Below, in pieces: positions 26,041 through 36,800 of a DNA stretch of 64,000 nt. The stretch lies in NCBI RefSeq assembly GCF_040537815.1, contig NZ_JBEWSZ010000001.1, forward strand, positions 558,001 through 622,000, in the 5' to 3' direction. The position numbers were made by a program, and so were the translations under genes. The stretch comes from Mesorhizobium shangrilense (GTDB lineage Bacteria; Pseudomonadota; Alphaproteobacteria; Rhizobiales; Rhizobiaceae). Numbering within the stretch: position 1 is the stretch's first letter; each line of letters opens with the position of its first letter. Below the pieces are notes generated by a model, which did not search any database, was not told the DNA's origin, and saw only the letters and a program-made list of their open reading frames with translations.

Positions 26041-26080
26041 CGGCGCCGTCGTTTGGTTCATGATCGTCACTATCAGCACC

Positions 26081-29000
26081 TTACGGCGCCTTGACCTCCA
26101 TCATGCCGGTGGCGGTGCGGGCCGAATATTGCGGCCGGTACATATCCTCCACGGTAGCCGCCGGATGCGCATAGGTGCCCGGCGTCACGGCGCGCACGAC
26201 ATAGGCAAGCGTCAGATTGTGATTGTGGTCGCCATCGGCCGGATTGAACGCCGCGACGAAACGGTCGTTGCGGAATTCGAGATGGGCGGCGTCGGTCTGC
26301 GTCAGCCAGGAGAAGTTAGACAATTGGGCGCTGGACACTAGGCCGGGATTGTCGATCTCGAAGCCGGCCGGCAGCAGGTCGGTGACCAGCAGCCGGGACG
26401 GCCAGCTGTTCTGTTCGGTGATCTTGAGCACGACGACATAGCGCTCGTTCTGCTTGACCTCCGTCACATTCGCCTCGGTGCCATCGAGCCTGTAGTAGGT
26501 GCGCTGGATGGTGAAGCCGTCGCCGCTGGCCGGCAGCGGCTCGACGGGTGCCGCCACCGTGGTGACGACCGCCTGCAGCGGCTCCTTGCCCGTGTTGGCG
26601 ATGGTTAGCGGGCTGTCGGCGAGATCGGTGCCGGCCATCTGTTCCGAATAACCGCCGGCATGAGCAGCGCCATTCACCGTCAGCGCGATCGAGTCGTTGC
26701 CCTCCTTGAGCGCGCGGGCCGCCAGCAGCATCCAGGATTCGTCCTGGGTGCTGGTCCAGTCGGCCTGGGCGCGCTCCCTGGTCACCAGCTTGATCAACTC
26801 CGGCACGATCGACGACACCGGCTTCGATTCCGCCGCAAGCGCCAGCATTGCCGCGCCATCACGCAGCGGAGAGCCATAGTCCGACCGGTAATAGTCGTAT
26901 TCGGTGGTCGCCTTGGCGAGTTGCAGTGCCGTCTTGAAGGTGGCTTCGGAGCGCTGCGTATCGCCGTAAAGCGCAAGGCTCGCCGCCAGTTGGCCAACCG
27001 CCATTGGGCTGGTGAAGGCTTCGAGCTGGGTGTCGGCGTAGTAACGCAGGTCGCCGATCGATGCCTTCTTGTTGCGGGCGAGAACATAGAGCGCGTAAGC
27101 GATCTCGCTGCCGCGGTCCTGGACGCTCTGGTCGTAGCCGATCGCGTTCTGCAGATTGTTCAGCGCCTGGCTCATCGCAAGGCTCGGAACGTCGTATTTC
27201 TGCTCGCGCGCCCTGGTCAGGAAGTCGGTGACATAAGCGTCGAGCCAGAGGTCGCCGGAGCCCGGACCCCACAGGCCGAAGCTGCCGGCCGAGGCCTGGT
27301 AGCTCAAAACCTTGTAGATGGCATCCTGGACGCGGCCGTGCAGGTCGGGGTCGCTGGCCATGCCAATGCTCGAGGCCATGTCGTTGACATAGAGCAGAGG
27401 CATTGCGCGGCTGGTGGTCTGCTCGGCGCAGCCATAGGGGTAGCGGTCGAGCGTCATCAGCAGCGACGGCACGTCGAAGGCGGCGGCCTGCGAAACACCG
27501 ACGCTGACGGAAGCGCCGTCGAGCAGGCTTGCGGCAAGCAGTTCCTTGTCGACGCGCAGCGAGCCGCCATTGCCCTTGAGATCGACAACCATGCGCGTGG
27601 TCACCGGCAATTGCGCCGGGCGCACCGGCACATAGAGCGTCTGCTCGACATTGGTGCCGTCGGCATGGGCAAGCTTGATGGTGATCGAGGCGTTGCCCGC
27701 CGTCTGAGCGATCAACGGCACGGTCAGCGTCTGCCGCTTGCCTTGCGCCAGCGTCAGCTTTTCGGGCAGGGGCTTGTCACCGGTCGACAGGTCGCCGGTG
27801 GTGTCGATCGACAGTTTGTAGTCGCCGGCCGGACCATCGGTGTCGGCGACGTCGAGCCGCATGATTGCGGCGTCGCCCGGTGCCAGGAAGCGCGGCAGGC
27901 CGGCGGTGATCACTATGGGGTCACGCACGATGACATCGGTCTGGGCGTGGCCGACGGCTTCCTTGGTCCAGGCGACGGCCATGACGCGCACGGTGCCGTT
28001 GAACTGCGGAATGTCGAAGTCGATCCGCGCCTTGCCGTCGGCGTCGAGCTGGACCGGGCCGGAGAAGAAGGCGACCAGCTTTTCGGTCGGCGGGCTGCCT
28101 TGCGACTGCATGTTGGCGCCGTCGCCGCCGGTCCTGAGCTTGCCGGTGGTGCCGAGCGAGCCATCGATCAGGCGGCCGTAGAGGTCACGCACCTCGAGGC
28201 CGAGCATGCGCTGGCCGAAGAACCAGTTCTCCGGATCCGGCGCCTTATAGTTGGTCAGGTTGAGGATGCCGACATCGACGGCGGCAACCGTGACATAGGC
28301 GTTGCTGCCCGGCTGCACGCCGGCCACCGCGACCGGGATCGACAGCTGCTGGCGCGGCACGGTCTTGTCTGGCGGCGTCAGGGTGACCGCGAGCTTCTTG
28401 GAGCCCGGATCGACCTTCAGCCACTTCACGCCGATGGCGCGCGCCGGCATGCGCGATTCCTGCGCATCGCCCGGCCTGAACAGGGTTGCCACGACATAGG
28501 CGCCGGCGCCCCAGTCGTTGCCAACCGGGATGTTGACGGTGCTGCCGCCGGCCGGCACGCTGGCCGTGACGGTCTTGACCAGCTTGTCGGCGCCGATGGT
28601 GACCAAGAGTTCGCCGGCAAAGTGCGGGGAGACCTTGAGCTTGGCGACTTCGCCCGCTGCATAAGTGTCCTTGTCGAGGGCGATCTCCAGTCCGTCCGGT
28701 GTCTCGGTGGTGGTGGAGGAGACATACCAGCCGGCGTCGAACTCATAGCTGGTCGCCGGTCCCTCGGGATCGGCTGTCACGAGTTCGAGCCGATACTGGC
28801 CCCAGTCGACCGGCACCGAAACCGTGGCTTCGCCATCGGCGGTCAGGTCGACCTGACCGTTGGCGACCGACTTGGTGAAGGTGACCGGCTCGTAGTTCCA
28901 GGAGTTGTTGGAGCGGTACCATTGATAGTTGCGCTCGACCTTGACCAGTGACCACTGCGCGCCCTTCAGCGCCTCGCGCTTGCCGTCGGGATCGACGGCG

Positions 29001-31561
29001 ATCAGGCTGAACTTCGCCACGCCGCCCTGCGGCACCTCACCGCCGTCGAAATCCGGGCGGATGCCGACCATATGGCCTTGCGGGCGGATGCCGATGTTGA
29101 GGGAACGCTCGACGGCGCGGCCGCCGGTTTCGCGCATGCGCACCGTGACCTTGGCGTTGACCAGCTTGGTGGTCGAAGGCATCTGGTCGACGGAGACCGG
29201 GAAGGTCGCCTTGCCGTTGTCGCCGACGACCGGCAGGTCGGTGAACGGGGTGACCGACGGTTGTGCCGACTGCTCGTCGGCAAGGCCGAAGACATAGCCC
29301 TTGAAGCGGTCCCAGTTGCGGGCGGTCGACAGTGTCAGTTCACCTTCGAGCGCAAGACCCGCGGCCGGCGCGCCATAGAGGAAACGGCCGTCGACGGTAA
29401 CATTGGCGGTTTCGCCGCGCGCGATCTCCTGCTTGTCGGCGGTCAGGTCGAACTCGATGCGATCCGGCACGAAATCCTCGACCAGGAACATCTGGCTGGC
29501 GACGGCCGGCTGCTTGGGATCGGTATGGATGGCCACCGTCCAGGTGCCGCGCATGGCATTGGGCTGCAGCGCCAGGTCCACGGCATGGCCGCCGGCGGAT
29601 GTGCCGTCACTGACTATGCGGCGGTCCTCCACGCCGTCGGGGCGCGAGAAGATGAAGGTCAGCGGCAGGTTCTCCACCGCCTTGGCGGACTCGTCGCGGG
29701 CGAGGGCGGCGACATGCACCTCCTCGCCGGCGCGGTAGATGCCGCGTTCGGTCCAGGCATAGACATCGAGCGCGCCGGGCGCGGCTCGTCCAGTGACGCC
29801 ACGGTCGGAAAGGTCGAAGCCGGCGCGGCCCATGTCGAGGAAGACGAAGTCGTTGTCGCCCTGCTTGGCCATCAGCACGGCCGGCACCATGCCGCCTTCG
29901 CCGCGCGTCAGGCCGGGGTTGAAGACCGCGTGGCCCTCGGCGTCCGACGTTGCCGTGCCGAGGATTTCATTGTTCTTGGCCAGCAGCGTCAGTTCGGCGC
30001 CGGCAATCGGCTTGGCAGAGCCCAGCGAGCGGGCAAAGACGTTCAGCCCATCCTGGCCGGTGTAGGTCGACAGGCCGATGTCCGAGACGACGAACCATTG
30101 CGTGGCGATCGAATTGCTGTCGTCGCCATGGCCGTCGACGGCCTTGGCGGTCAGCACATAGACGCCGGGCTTGCGCTGAGGCAGGGCCTGGTCAACCGGG
30201 AAGGAGGTGGTGACTTCCTTGTTGAGGTCGCTGGCGATGTCGAGCTGGCCCTGCCAGACCGGCGCGCCCATCTGGTCGGAAATGTTGGAGACATCGTAGC
30301 TGTCGAGCTGGCGCAGGAACTGGTAGCCGGAGAGGAGCTGAGCCAGCGAACGGTCGCCGATGCGGTAGAGCTTCATTTCGGCGACGTTCATGTTGACAGT
30401 GACGAGCGGGATGCCGCGCCGCGCGCCGGCGGGCAGCACGAAGCTGTCGCCGGTGAAGCGGGCCGATGGCGCGCGGTCCTGCACATAGATCGACAACACC
30501 ACCGGGGCGGCGGTGACCTCGCCGATCGCTGCCGGGAGGCCTGCGCGGAAGGTCACGTCGTAATGCTGGCCGTGTTCGAGCCCTTCGACGCAGATCTGCT
30601 TGTCCTTGGCCTCGACGCCTTTCGGCGGCGCGTTGTCGACGGTGACGAACTGGGCATAATCGACGCCGGTCTTGACCAGGTCCTCGGAAAACTGGGCGCA
30701 GATGCGCGGCGCGCTGGTGTCGGCATCGACGGAGTGGTCGATGACGCGGAAGCCCTTGCGCGCCTTCAGGTCCTCATAGTCCGCCTTGACGGCGGCCGAA
30801 TTGACCAGCGCGAGGCTCGCTTCGTAGGCCTGCAGCGCCGGCCGGAAAAGTTCGCGCCTGTCGAGGCCGGAGCCAAGCAGCGCCAGCACTTCGGCACGGG
30901 CATTGGTGGTGCGGGACAGCTTGTAGGCGTTGAAGGCGGCGGAGGTGGCGTTGGTGGGCAGGGTCGACGCCTCGGAGGTGTTGGCGGCGGGCTGCACGGC
31001 CAGCGTTTCGTGCGCCAGTTCCAGCCAGAGCTTGCCGTCATCGGGCATGACCGACACCGCGCCTTCGTATCTCAGCATCGCCGAACGATGGTCGCCGGTG
31101 CGAGCCGATTGTTCGGCCGCGGTCGTCAGCGCCGTCAGCCCATCCGTGGGCTTGATATAGCCGGGACCCAACAGCTTGTTGCGATATTGCTGCGCCTGAT
31201 CGGCCATCCAGTCCGGGAAGAAGGACAGCGCAGGCGGGGCGCCGATATCGGGATCGCCATCGACGTTGACGATCTTGCCGGCGACCGCGCCGGTAAACGG
31301 TTTTAGGGAATTATAGTCGGATTTGAGAAAACACCATTTGGCCTTGGTGTTGTAGGTGAAGGCGCGGCAGGCGGGGTCACCCAGGCATGTCGTCTTGCAT
31401 TGGTCGAGCGTGACATTCTGATCGGAGCGAAGATCGAATCCAAAATAGTCGGAATTGTCGGTGGTTGCGATTCGCCGGGCCTCAGCCGCTTGCGCGATAC
31501 CTCCCCAGGCGAAAAACAAAAGGATCAGGATCGACAGGCCACGAGCCGCGCGCATTGCCAT
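26081..31561 (-). CDS. Alpha-2-macroglobulin family protein (YfhM-like) with N-terminal PAN/apple-like domain
   Basis: 1826-residue bacterial alpha-2-macroglobulin, a periplasmic protease trap. A signal peptide (MAMRAARGLSILILLFFAWG, then IAQA-AE) lacks a lipobox, so it is probably soluble or otherwise anchored. A cysteine-rich PAN/apple-like segment follows (QCKTTCLGDPACRAFTYN ... WCFLK, residues ~50-80). MG domains then lead to the thioester motif CAEQ with Cys at residue 1378 and a terpenoid-cyclase-like domain. The ATG at 31561 follows GGGAGGG. It is upstream of pbpC on the same strand, supporting the known functional link: the trap guards the periplasm when PBP1C repairs the wall. It diverges from tamA. 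Confidence 0.93.
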   Translation of the reverse strand: MAMRAARGLSILILLFFAWGGIAQAAEARRIATTDNSDYFGFDLRSDQNVTLDQCKTTCLGDPACRAFTYNTKAKWCFLKSDYNSLKPFTGAVAGKIVNVDGDPDIGAPPALSFFPDWMADQAQQYRNKLLGPGYIKPTDGLTALTTAAEQSARTGDHRSAMLRYEGAVSVMPDDGKLWLELAHETLAVQPAANTSEASTLPTNATSAAFNAYKLSRTTNARAEVLALLGSGLDRRELFRPALQAYEASLALVNSAAVKADYEDLKARKGFRVIDHSVDADTSAPRICAQFSEDLVKTGVDYAQFVTVDNAPPKGVEAKDKQICVEGLEHGQHYDVTFRAGLPAAIGEVTAAPVVLSIYVQDRAPSARFTGDSFVLPAGARRGIPLVTVNMNVAEMKLYRIGDRSLAQLLSGYQFLRQLDSYDVSNISDQMGAPVWQGQLDIASDLNKEVTTSFPVDQALPQRKPGVYVLTAKAVDGHGDDSNSIATQWFVVSDIGLSTYTGQDGLNVFARSLGSAKPIAGAELTLLAKNNEILGTATSDAEGHAVFNPGLTRGEGGMVPAVLMAKQGDNDFVFLDMGRAGFDLSDRGVTGRAAPGALDVYAWTERGIYRAGEEVHVAALARDESAKAVENLPLTFIFSRPDGVEDRRIVSDGTSAGGHAVDLALQPNAMRGTWTVAIHTDPKQPAVASQMFLVEDFVPDRIEFDLTADKQEIARGETANVTVDGRFLYGAPAAGLALEGELTLSTARNWDRFKGYVFGLADEQSAQPSVTPFTDLPVVGDNGKATFPVSVDQMPSTTKLVNAKVTVRMRETGGRAVERSLNIGIRPQGHMVGIRPDFDGGEVPQGGVAKFSLIAVDPDGKREALKGAQWSLVKVERNYQWYRSNNSWNYEPVTFTKSVANGQVDLTADGEATVSVPVDWGQYRLELVTADPEGPATSYEFDAGWYVSSTTTETPDGLEIALDKDTYAAGEVAKLKVSPHFAGELLVTIGADKLVKTVTASVPAGGSTVNIPVGNDWGAGAYVVATLFRPGDAQESRMPARAIGVKWLKVDPGSKKLAVTLTPPDKTVPRQQLSIPVAVAGVQPGSNAYVTVAAVDVGILNLTNYKAPDPENWFFGQRMLGLEVRDLYGRLIDGSLGTTGKLRTGGDGANMQSQGSPPTEKLVAFFSGPVQLDADGKARIDFDIPQFNGTVRVMAVAWTKEAVGHAQTDVIVRDPIVITAGLPRFLAPGDAAIMRLDVADTDGPAGDYKLSIDTTGDLSTGDKPLPEKLTLAQGKRQTLTVPLIAQTAGNASITIKLAHADGTNVEQTLYVPVRPAQLPVTTRMVVDLKGNGGSLRVDKELLAASLLDGASVSVGVSQAAAFDVPSLLMTLDRYPYGCAEQTTSRAMPLLYVNDMASSIGMASDPDLHGRVQDAIYKVLSYQASAGSFGLWGPGSGDLWLDAYVTDFLTRAREQKYDVPSLAMSQALNNLQNAIGYDQSVQDRGSEIAYALYVLARNKKASIGDLRYYADTQLEAFTSPMAVGQLAASLALYGDTQRSEATFKTALQLAKATTEYDYYRSDYGSPLRDGAAMLALAAESKPVSSIVPELIKLVTRERAQADWTSTQDESWMLLAARALKEGNDSIALTVNGAAHAGGYSEQMAGTDLADSPLTIANTGKEPLQAVVTTVAAPVEPLPASGDGFTIQRTYYRLDGTEANVTEVKQNERYVVVLKITEQNSWPSRLLVTDLLPAGFEIDNPGLVSSAQLSNFSWLTQTDAAHLEFRNDRFVAAFNPADGDHNHNLTLAYVVRAVTPGTYAHPAATVEDMYRPQYSARTATGMMEVKAP

Positions 31562-31939
31562 AATACCCTCCCAGACACTGCTTTCGCATCGGCGTGAAGA
31601 TCGGAATCGATCTTCGAAAAACACGATGCGATGGTTCAAAGTCCCAAACCGTACTTTGTACGTCCCAATGGACGCATGTCGCTCCAACGTCCAGCCATGA
31701 TCAAGCTTCAGTCAGGCTTGTCAACACGAGGACGCGGCAGCTTCCGCCTGCCAACGGTTCCCTTTCCGGCGAATGACCGGTAGTACCTCCACAGGATTGG
31801 GGGATCACGCTTTCTTGCGGAGACGCAAAAGGTGTGAATTCCAAGCCCTGCCTATTTCAGACAATTGGATTGTGGCCCCTTTACGAGCATTTCAGAACTT
31901 CATTCCAATTTTAGATTTCGGACTTAGGTTGGACTCATA
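31562..31939. promoter_or_regulatory. Divergent region between alpha-2-macroglobulin and tamA genes
   Basis: 378 bases with no supported gene; promoters for both flanking genes must lie here. A small hairpin GAAGATCG-GAAT-CGATCTTC is at 31596-31615, within the probable leader of the macroglobulin mRNA. Nothing else stands out. Confidence 0.45.
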
Positions 31940-33865
31940 ATGCCGGCGCATGAAACGCAGATGTCAGGAGGTACCGCGCCAGGGCGCGTGCTTCCGCGCG
32001 CCCTGCTTTTCGCGTTCATGTGCTCGACCATGCTGGTCGGCGAATCGAGGCATGCGGCGGCTTTCGAGATTTTTGGCATCAAGCTGTGGGGCGCCTCCAA
32101 GGAGGACACCGACATCGTTGATCCCCTGCGCTATGCCGTGACGATCGAGGCGCCGGATGCCGACAAGGCTCTTCTCAAGAAACTCCAGAACGCTTCGGCG
32201 CTGAAGAGCGACGAGGACCATCCGGTGTCCGGCTCGCTGGGGCTGATGGCCAAGGCGCGCAGCGACCGCGAGCAGCTGGTCGCCGCCCTTTTTGCCGATG
32301 CCCGCTACGAGGGCGTCGTCACCATCACCATCGACGGCAAGGCGATCGACGATTTGCAGCCCGACGCCGAATTCAAGGGGCCGCAGCCGATCCCGGTGGC
32401 GGTCAACATCGCGGTCGGACCGAAATTCACCCTTGGCAACATCCGCCTCGAGGGTGACGCGGCCGGCCTGATGAGCGCCGATTACGGCCTGATCGCCGGC
32501 GGCGATGCCGGTTCTGGCGCGGTTCTGAAGGCCGAGGCGCTGATTGTGCGGACGCTGAAGGAGCAGGGCAGGCCGCTGGCCAAGGTGACGGATCGCCAGA
32601 TCGTGGCCGATCACAACACATCGACGCTCGACGTGACGCTGACCGTCGCCGCCGGACCGGTGGCCGGCTATGGCGAGACGACAGTTTCGGGCACGGAAAA
32701 GGTCGACCGCGATTTCACCGAATACATGACCGGGCTGAAGCGCGGCCGGCAATATTCGCCGCAGGAGATCAGCGATGCGCGCGACCGGCTTCTGGCGCTC
32801 GAAGTCTTCAACAGCGTGACCTTGAAGGAAGCCGACAAGCTCGATGCCGATGGCAACATTCCGATCGGCGTCCAGGTCAGCGAGCGCAAACCCCGCTATT
32901 TCGGCCTCGGCGGCAGTTTCTCCAATATCGAAGGGCTCGGCCTGGAAGGCTATTGGGGGCACCGGAACCTGTTCGGCCAGGCGGAGAAGCTGCGCATCGA
33001 CGGAGCGATCAGCGGCATCGGCAGCAACGACCTCTCCAAGCTCAACTACAATGCCGGGATCATGTTCGAAAAACCGGGCGTGATCGGGCCGACATCGAAA
33101 TTCTTCGCCAACGTCAAGACCGTGTTTGAGCATCCGGACGCCTATGATCATTTCTCGGTCAAGGGCGAGACGGGCATCGCCTATGATCTCGACAAGAAGC
33201 AGACGGTTTCGGCGGCAGTCGCGCTCGACTATTCGAGGATCAGCGATGCCTTCGGCAAGCACACCTATCTGATCGCCAGCATTCCCTTGCAGTATGTCTA
33301 TGACAACCGCGACAACCGCCTCAATCCGACCCGGGGATTCAGGGTGCTCGCCTATGCCGAGCCGAGCTACGACATAATGAGCGGCGCTGCGTTCCTCAAA
33401 CTGAAGGGTGAGGGGTCGGCCTACCAGTCGCTGGATACGGCCTCCAAATTCGTCCTTGCAGAACGCGTCGCCATAGGCTCGATCGTCGGTACTGGCCTGG
33501 AGAGTGTTCCAGCCGACCGGCGCTTCTATTCAGGCGGCGGCGGCTCGGTGCGCGGCTACTCCTATCAGGGCATCGGCCCCAAGGACATCAATGGCCAGCC
33601 GACCGGCGGGCTTTCCTTCTTCGAGACCTCGGTCGAGATGCGCATCGGCATCACCGACACGATTGGTATCGTGCCGTTCGTCGATGCCGGTACGGTGTCG
33701 ACCAGGTCGGCCCCCAATTTCTCCGAGGTAAAGGTCGGCGCCGGCGTCGGCTTGCGTTACGTGACGCCCTTCGGGCCGTTGCGCATCGATGCTGCCGTGC
33801 CCCTCAATCGCGATCCCACCGATCCGCATTTCGGCATCTATGCCGGCATTGGCCAGGCGTTCTGA
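31940..33865 (+). CDS. tamA: Translocation and assembly module outer-membrane protein TamA
   Basis: 641-residue Omp85-family protein. After a signal sequence (LLFAFMCSTMLVG..., ending near AAA-FE) come three POTRA-like domains (residues ~50-290; e.g. VEAPDADKALLKKL, GNIRLEGDAAGL, GYGETTVSGTEKV) and a 16-strand C-terminal barrel (from ~KPRYFGLGGSFSN). The Omp85 lid-lock motif is GGGGSVRGYSYQGIGP (the VRGY signature), and the protein ends with phenylalanine (GIGQAF), as barrels do. It overlaps tamB by one base (TGATG), so the two are co-translated. With TamB it helps insert or move outer-membrane proteins or lipids. Confidence 0.94.
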   Translation: MPAHETQMSGGTAPGRVLPRALLFAFMCSTMLVGESRHAAAFEIFGIKLWGASKEDTDIVDPLRYAVTIEAPDADKALLKKLQNASALKSDEDHPVSGSLGLMAKARSDREQLVAALFADARYEGVVTITIDGKAIDDLQPDAEFKGPQPIPVAVNIAVGPKFTLGNIRLEGDAAGLMSADYGLIAGGDAGSGAVLKAEALIVRTLKEQGRPLAKVTDRQIVADHNTSTLDVTLTVAAGPVAGYGETTVSGTEKVDRDFTEYMTGLKRGRQYSPQEISDARDRLLALEVFNSVTLKEADKLDADGNIPIGVQVSERKPRYFGLGGSFSNIEGLGLEGYWGHRNLFGQAEKLRIDGAISGIGSNDLSKLNYNAGIMFEKPGVIGPTSKFFANVKTVFEHPDAYDHFSVKGETGIAYDLDKKQTVSAAVALDYSRISDAFGKHTYLIASIPLQYVYDNRDNRLNPTRGFRVLAYAEPSYDIMSGAAFLKLKGEGSAYQSLDTASKFVLAERVAIGSIVGTGLESVPADRRFYSGGGGSVRGYSYQGIGPKDINGQPTGGLSFFETSVEMRIGITDTIGIVPFVDAGTVSTRSAPNFSEVKVGAGVGLRYVTPFGPLRIDAAVPLNRDPTDPHFGIYAGIGQAF

Positions 33866-36800
33866 TGAAGTCGTTCAAGCGCATCCTTCGCATTGTCGTC
33901 TACACGCTGCTGGTGGTGGTGGCCGCCGCCGCCGGCGCGCTGTTCGTGCTGACCAAGACCGAGCGCGGCCGCGAAAATCTCGCCGGCCTCATTTCAAGCA
34001 TGGCTTCGAATGCGGACCGCAAGGTCACGGTCAGCGGCATCGATGGCATCTGGTCAGGCGCGCTGACCGTTGATCATGTCGTGCTGGAAGATCGCCAGGG
34101 CGCCTGGCTGGTGGCCCGCAAGGTGGCCGTCGACTGGTCGCCGCTTGCGCTTCTGTCGAAGAACTTCAGTGCCGACCGCATTGCCGCCGACCGCATCGAA
34201 CTGGCTCGGCTGCCGGTGGCCAGCACGCAGCCGAGCCAAGGCGGATCGACGACCCTCCCGGTTTCGATCGATGTAAAGCAGATCGATCTTCCCGACATCG
34301 CGCTCGGACAGGCCCTGGCCGGCAGCGGCATCGCCGAACTGACGGCCAAGGGGGCGGTCAAGGTCGATGCAGGGCCGCTTGCGGTGCAGACGAACCTCAA
34401 CGTCACCCGCCGCGACGGCAAGCAAGGCAATGTCGACGCCAAGGTGCATTTCGCGCCGGCCGACGACAAGCTGGACCTTGACCTCAAGGCGTCGGAGCCG
34501 GCGGGCGGCATCATCGCCAATCTGCTCAACCTGCCGGATGCGCCGCCAGTCGACATCGTCGTTTCGGGCACCGGACCGCTGGCCAACTGGAGTGGTGTCG
34601 GTACCTTCCTCGTCGATCACCAGATCGTCACCCAGCTCACCGGACGCCATCAGCTTAGCGACAAGGGCAACCATGTCGAAGCCAAGGGCGATGGCGATTT
34701 CGAGCGTTTCCTGCCGGAAAACCTGAAACAGCTGTTTGCCGGCAGGACAAGTTTCGACCTCGCAGGCACCGCGACCACCGCCGGCGGCATCGACATCGAG
34801 CGCGCCAACATCGACAGCGACGCGGTGCACGGCACTGCCTCCGGCGTTGTCGATCCGAAGGGCGCCAGCGATCTCTCCGTACAACTCGCCGCCAAAGGCC
34901 CGCCCGTGGTGGTCAGCCTCGGCAGCAAGGCGCAGCCCATCACCGTGGCCATCAAGGGCGCCACGGCCCGCGCCTTCGGCGACGGCAAGGCGCCGAAGGT
35001 CGACATCGGTGCGTCCTTCGTCTCTATCGTGGCGGGCGGAACGCGGCTTGACGATCTGTCGACGCAGATCCATTCCGACGGCTTCGACATCCAGAACCGC
35101 GCCGGTCCGGTGACGGTCAAGATCGAGGCCGGCGGTCTGAACACCGATCTGGCGACGCTGGCGCCGCTGATCACCGGCAAGGTCGCTGTCGATCTCGCCG
35201 GTTCGGTGAGCAGGGACACGATCGTCATCGACAAGGGCACGCTGATCAGCGACGCGCTCAATGCTTCCCTGACGGCCACGGTGGCGTTGGCGGATATGTC
35301 GATGCAGCTCAAGATGAATGCCGATGCGGTGTCGACGGCATTGCCGCCGCAGATCGCCTCGGTGCTTGGCCCGCGGGTGAAATTCTCAGCCACTGCAGCG
35401 CGCGATCCGCAAGGATCCTTCGCCGCCAATTCGATCGAACTCACCTCCGGCTCGCTCAGCGCCAGCGGCACGGCCAGCATACAAGGCACTGACATCCAGG
35501 CCGATGTGAAGGGTAAGCTTGGCGACGTTTCGGTGCTGTCGCCCATGGTCGGCGTTCCGGTTGCCGGCGGTGTCGATTTCGCGCTCACTGCGAAAGGCGC
35601 GACCACGGCACCCGATTTCTCGGTATCGGCCAGCAGCGACAGCCTGACGGCCTCCGGCCACACGGTGAAGAACATCAAGCTGAACGCGACCGGCAAGGCC
35701 GACATCGCCAATCCCGCCGCAAATGTCACGCTGACCGGCTCAGCCAACGACCAGCCGCTCGACCTCAAGGCGGCGCTGGTGACGAATGAGGGCAAGCGTT
35801 CGATCAACGGATTTTCCGTGTCGCTTGGCGACAACAAAGTGTCTGGCGACCTCGCGCTCGACGACAAGTTCGTGCCGCTCGGCACGTTGACGTTGCAGGC
35901 GCCCGATATCGCCGCGCTCGCCGCGCTCGCGGGGCAGGCGATCACCGGCGATATCAACGGCACGATCAGTTTTGCCAAGGAAGGCGACACGCCGTCGGTC
36001 ACGATCGATGCCAAGAGCACGTCGGTCTCGCGCGGCGATGTGGCGGCCAAGGCCATCGCGGTTGACGCCACCGTGGCCAACTATCTCAAGGCGCCGGCGA
36101 TCTCCGGCACGATCAAGGCCGACACGGTCACCTCGGGCAGCACGGAAGTCAGCGGCATCAATGTCGATCTGAAGCGCGACGGCGACTGGACCGGCTTCAC
36201 CGGCGGCGCCACCATCGCCGGCATTCCGGCTACCGCCACTGGGCGGGTGAAGATTGCCGGTGGTACGACGAGCGTCGAGATCGCCTCGGGCGAGGCGACC
36301 GTTCGCGGCATCAAGGCGGCGATCGCTGATACCTCGACGCTGAGCATCGCGGATGGCACGACCAGCATAGAGAAACTGGCGCTCGATGTCGGCGGCGGCG
36401 CGGTGACCGTGTCCGGCACCGCCGGGCAAGCGCTCGATCTCAAAGCTGAATTCTCGGCGCTGCCGGCAGCACTTGCCAATGATTTTTCGCCAAGCCTCGA
36501 TGCCGTCGGCACGCTGGGTGGCACGGCTAGTGTGACTGGATCACCGTCGGCCCCCGATGTTCGCTTCAATGCACAACTGACTGATGTCGAGACCAGCCAG
36601 ACGCGCCAGGCCGGTCTCGGAGCCCTGGCCGTCGATGCGGCCGGCAGCTTCACCACGGCCGGCGGCGTTATCGTCGATCATGCGACGCTCTCCGGCGACA
36701 AGATCTCCGGCAAGGCGGCCGGCACGCTCAACCCGAACGGCCCAAGCGATTTCGCCCTCGACCTCGCTTCCACCGGCCCGAGCCTGCCGCTGACGCTGGG

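Noticed and set aside
26660..31306. Plus-strand frames of 763 and 744 codons
   Set aside because: Antisense to the alpha-2-macroglobulin gene; composition is typical of complement-strand frames and no motif is present.
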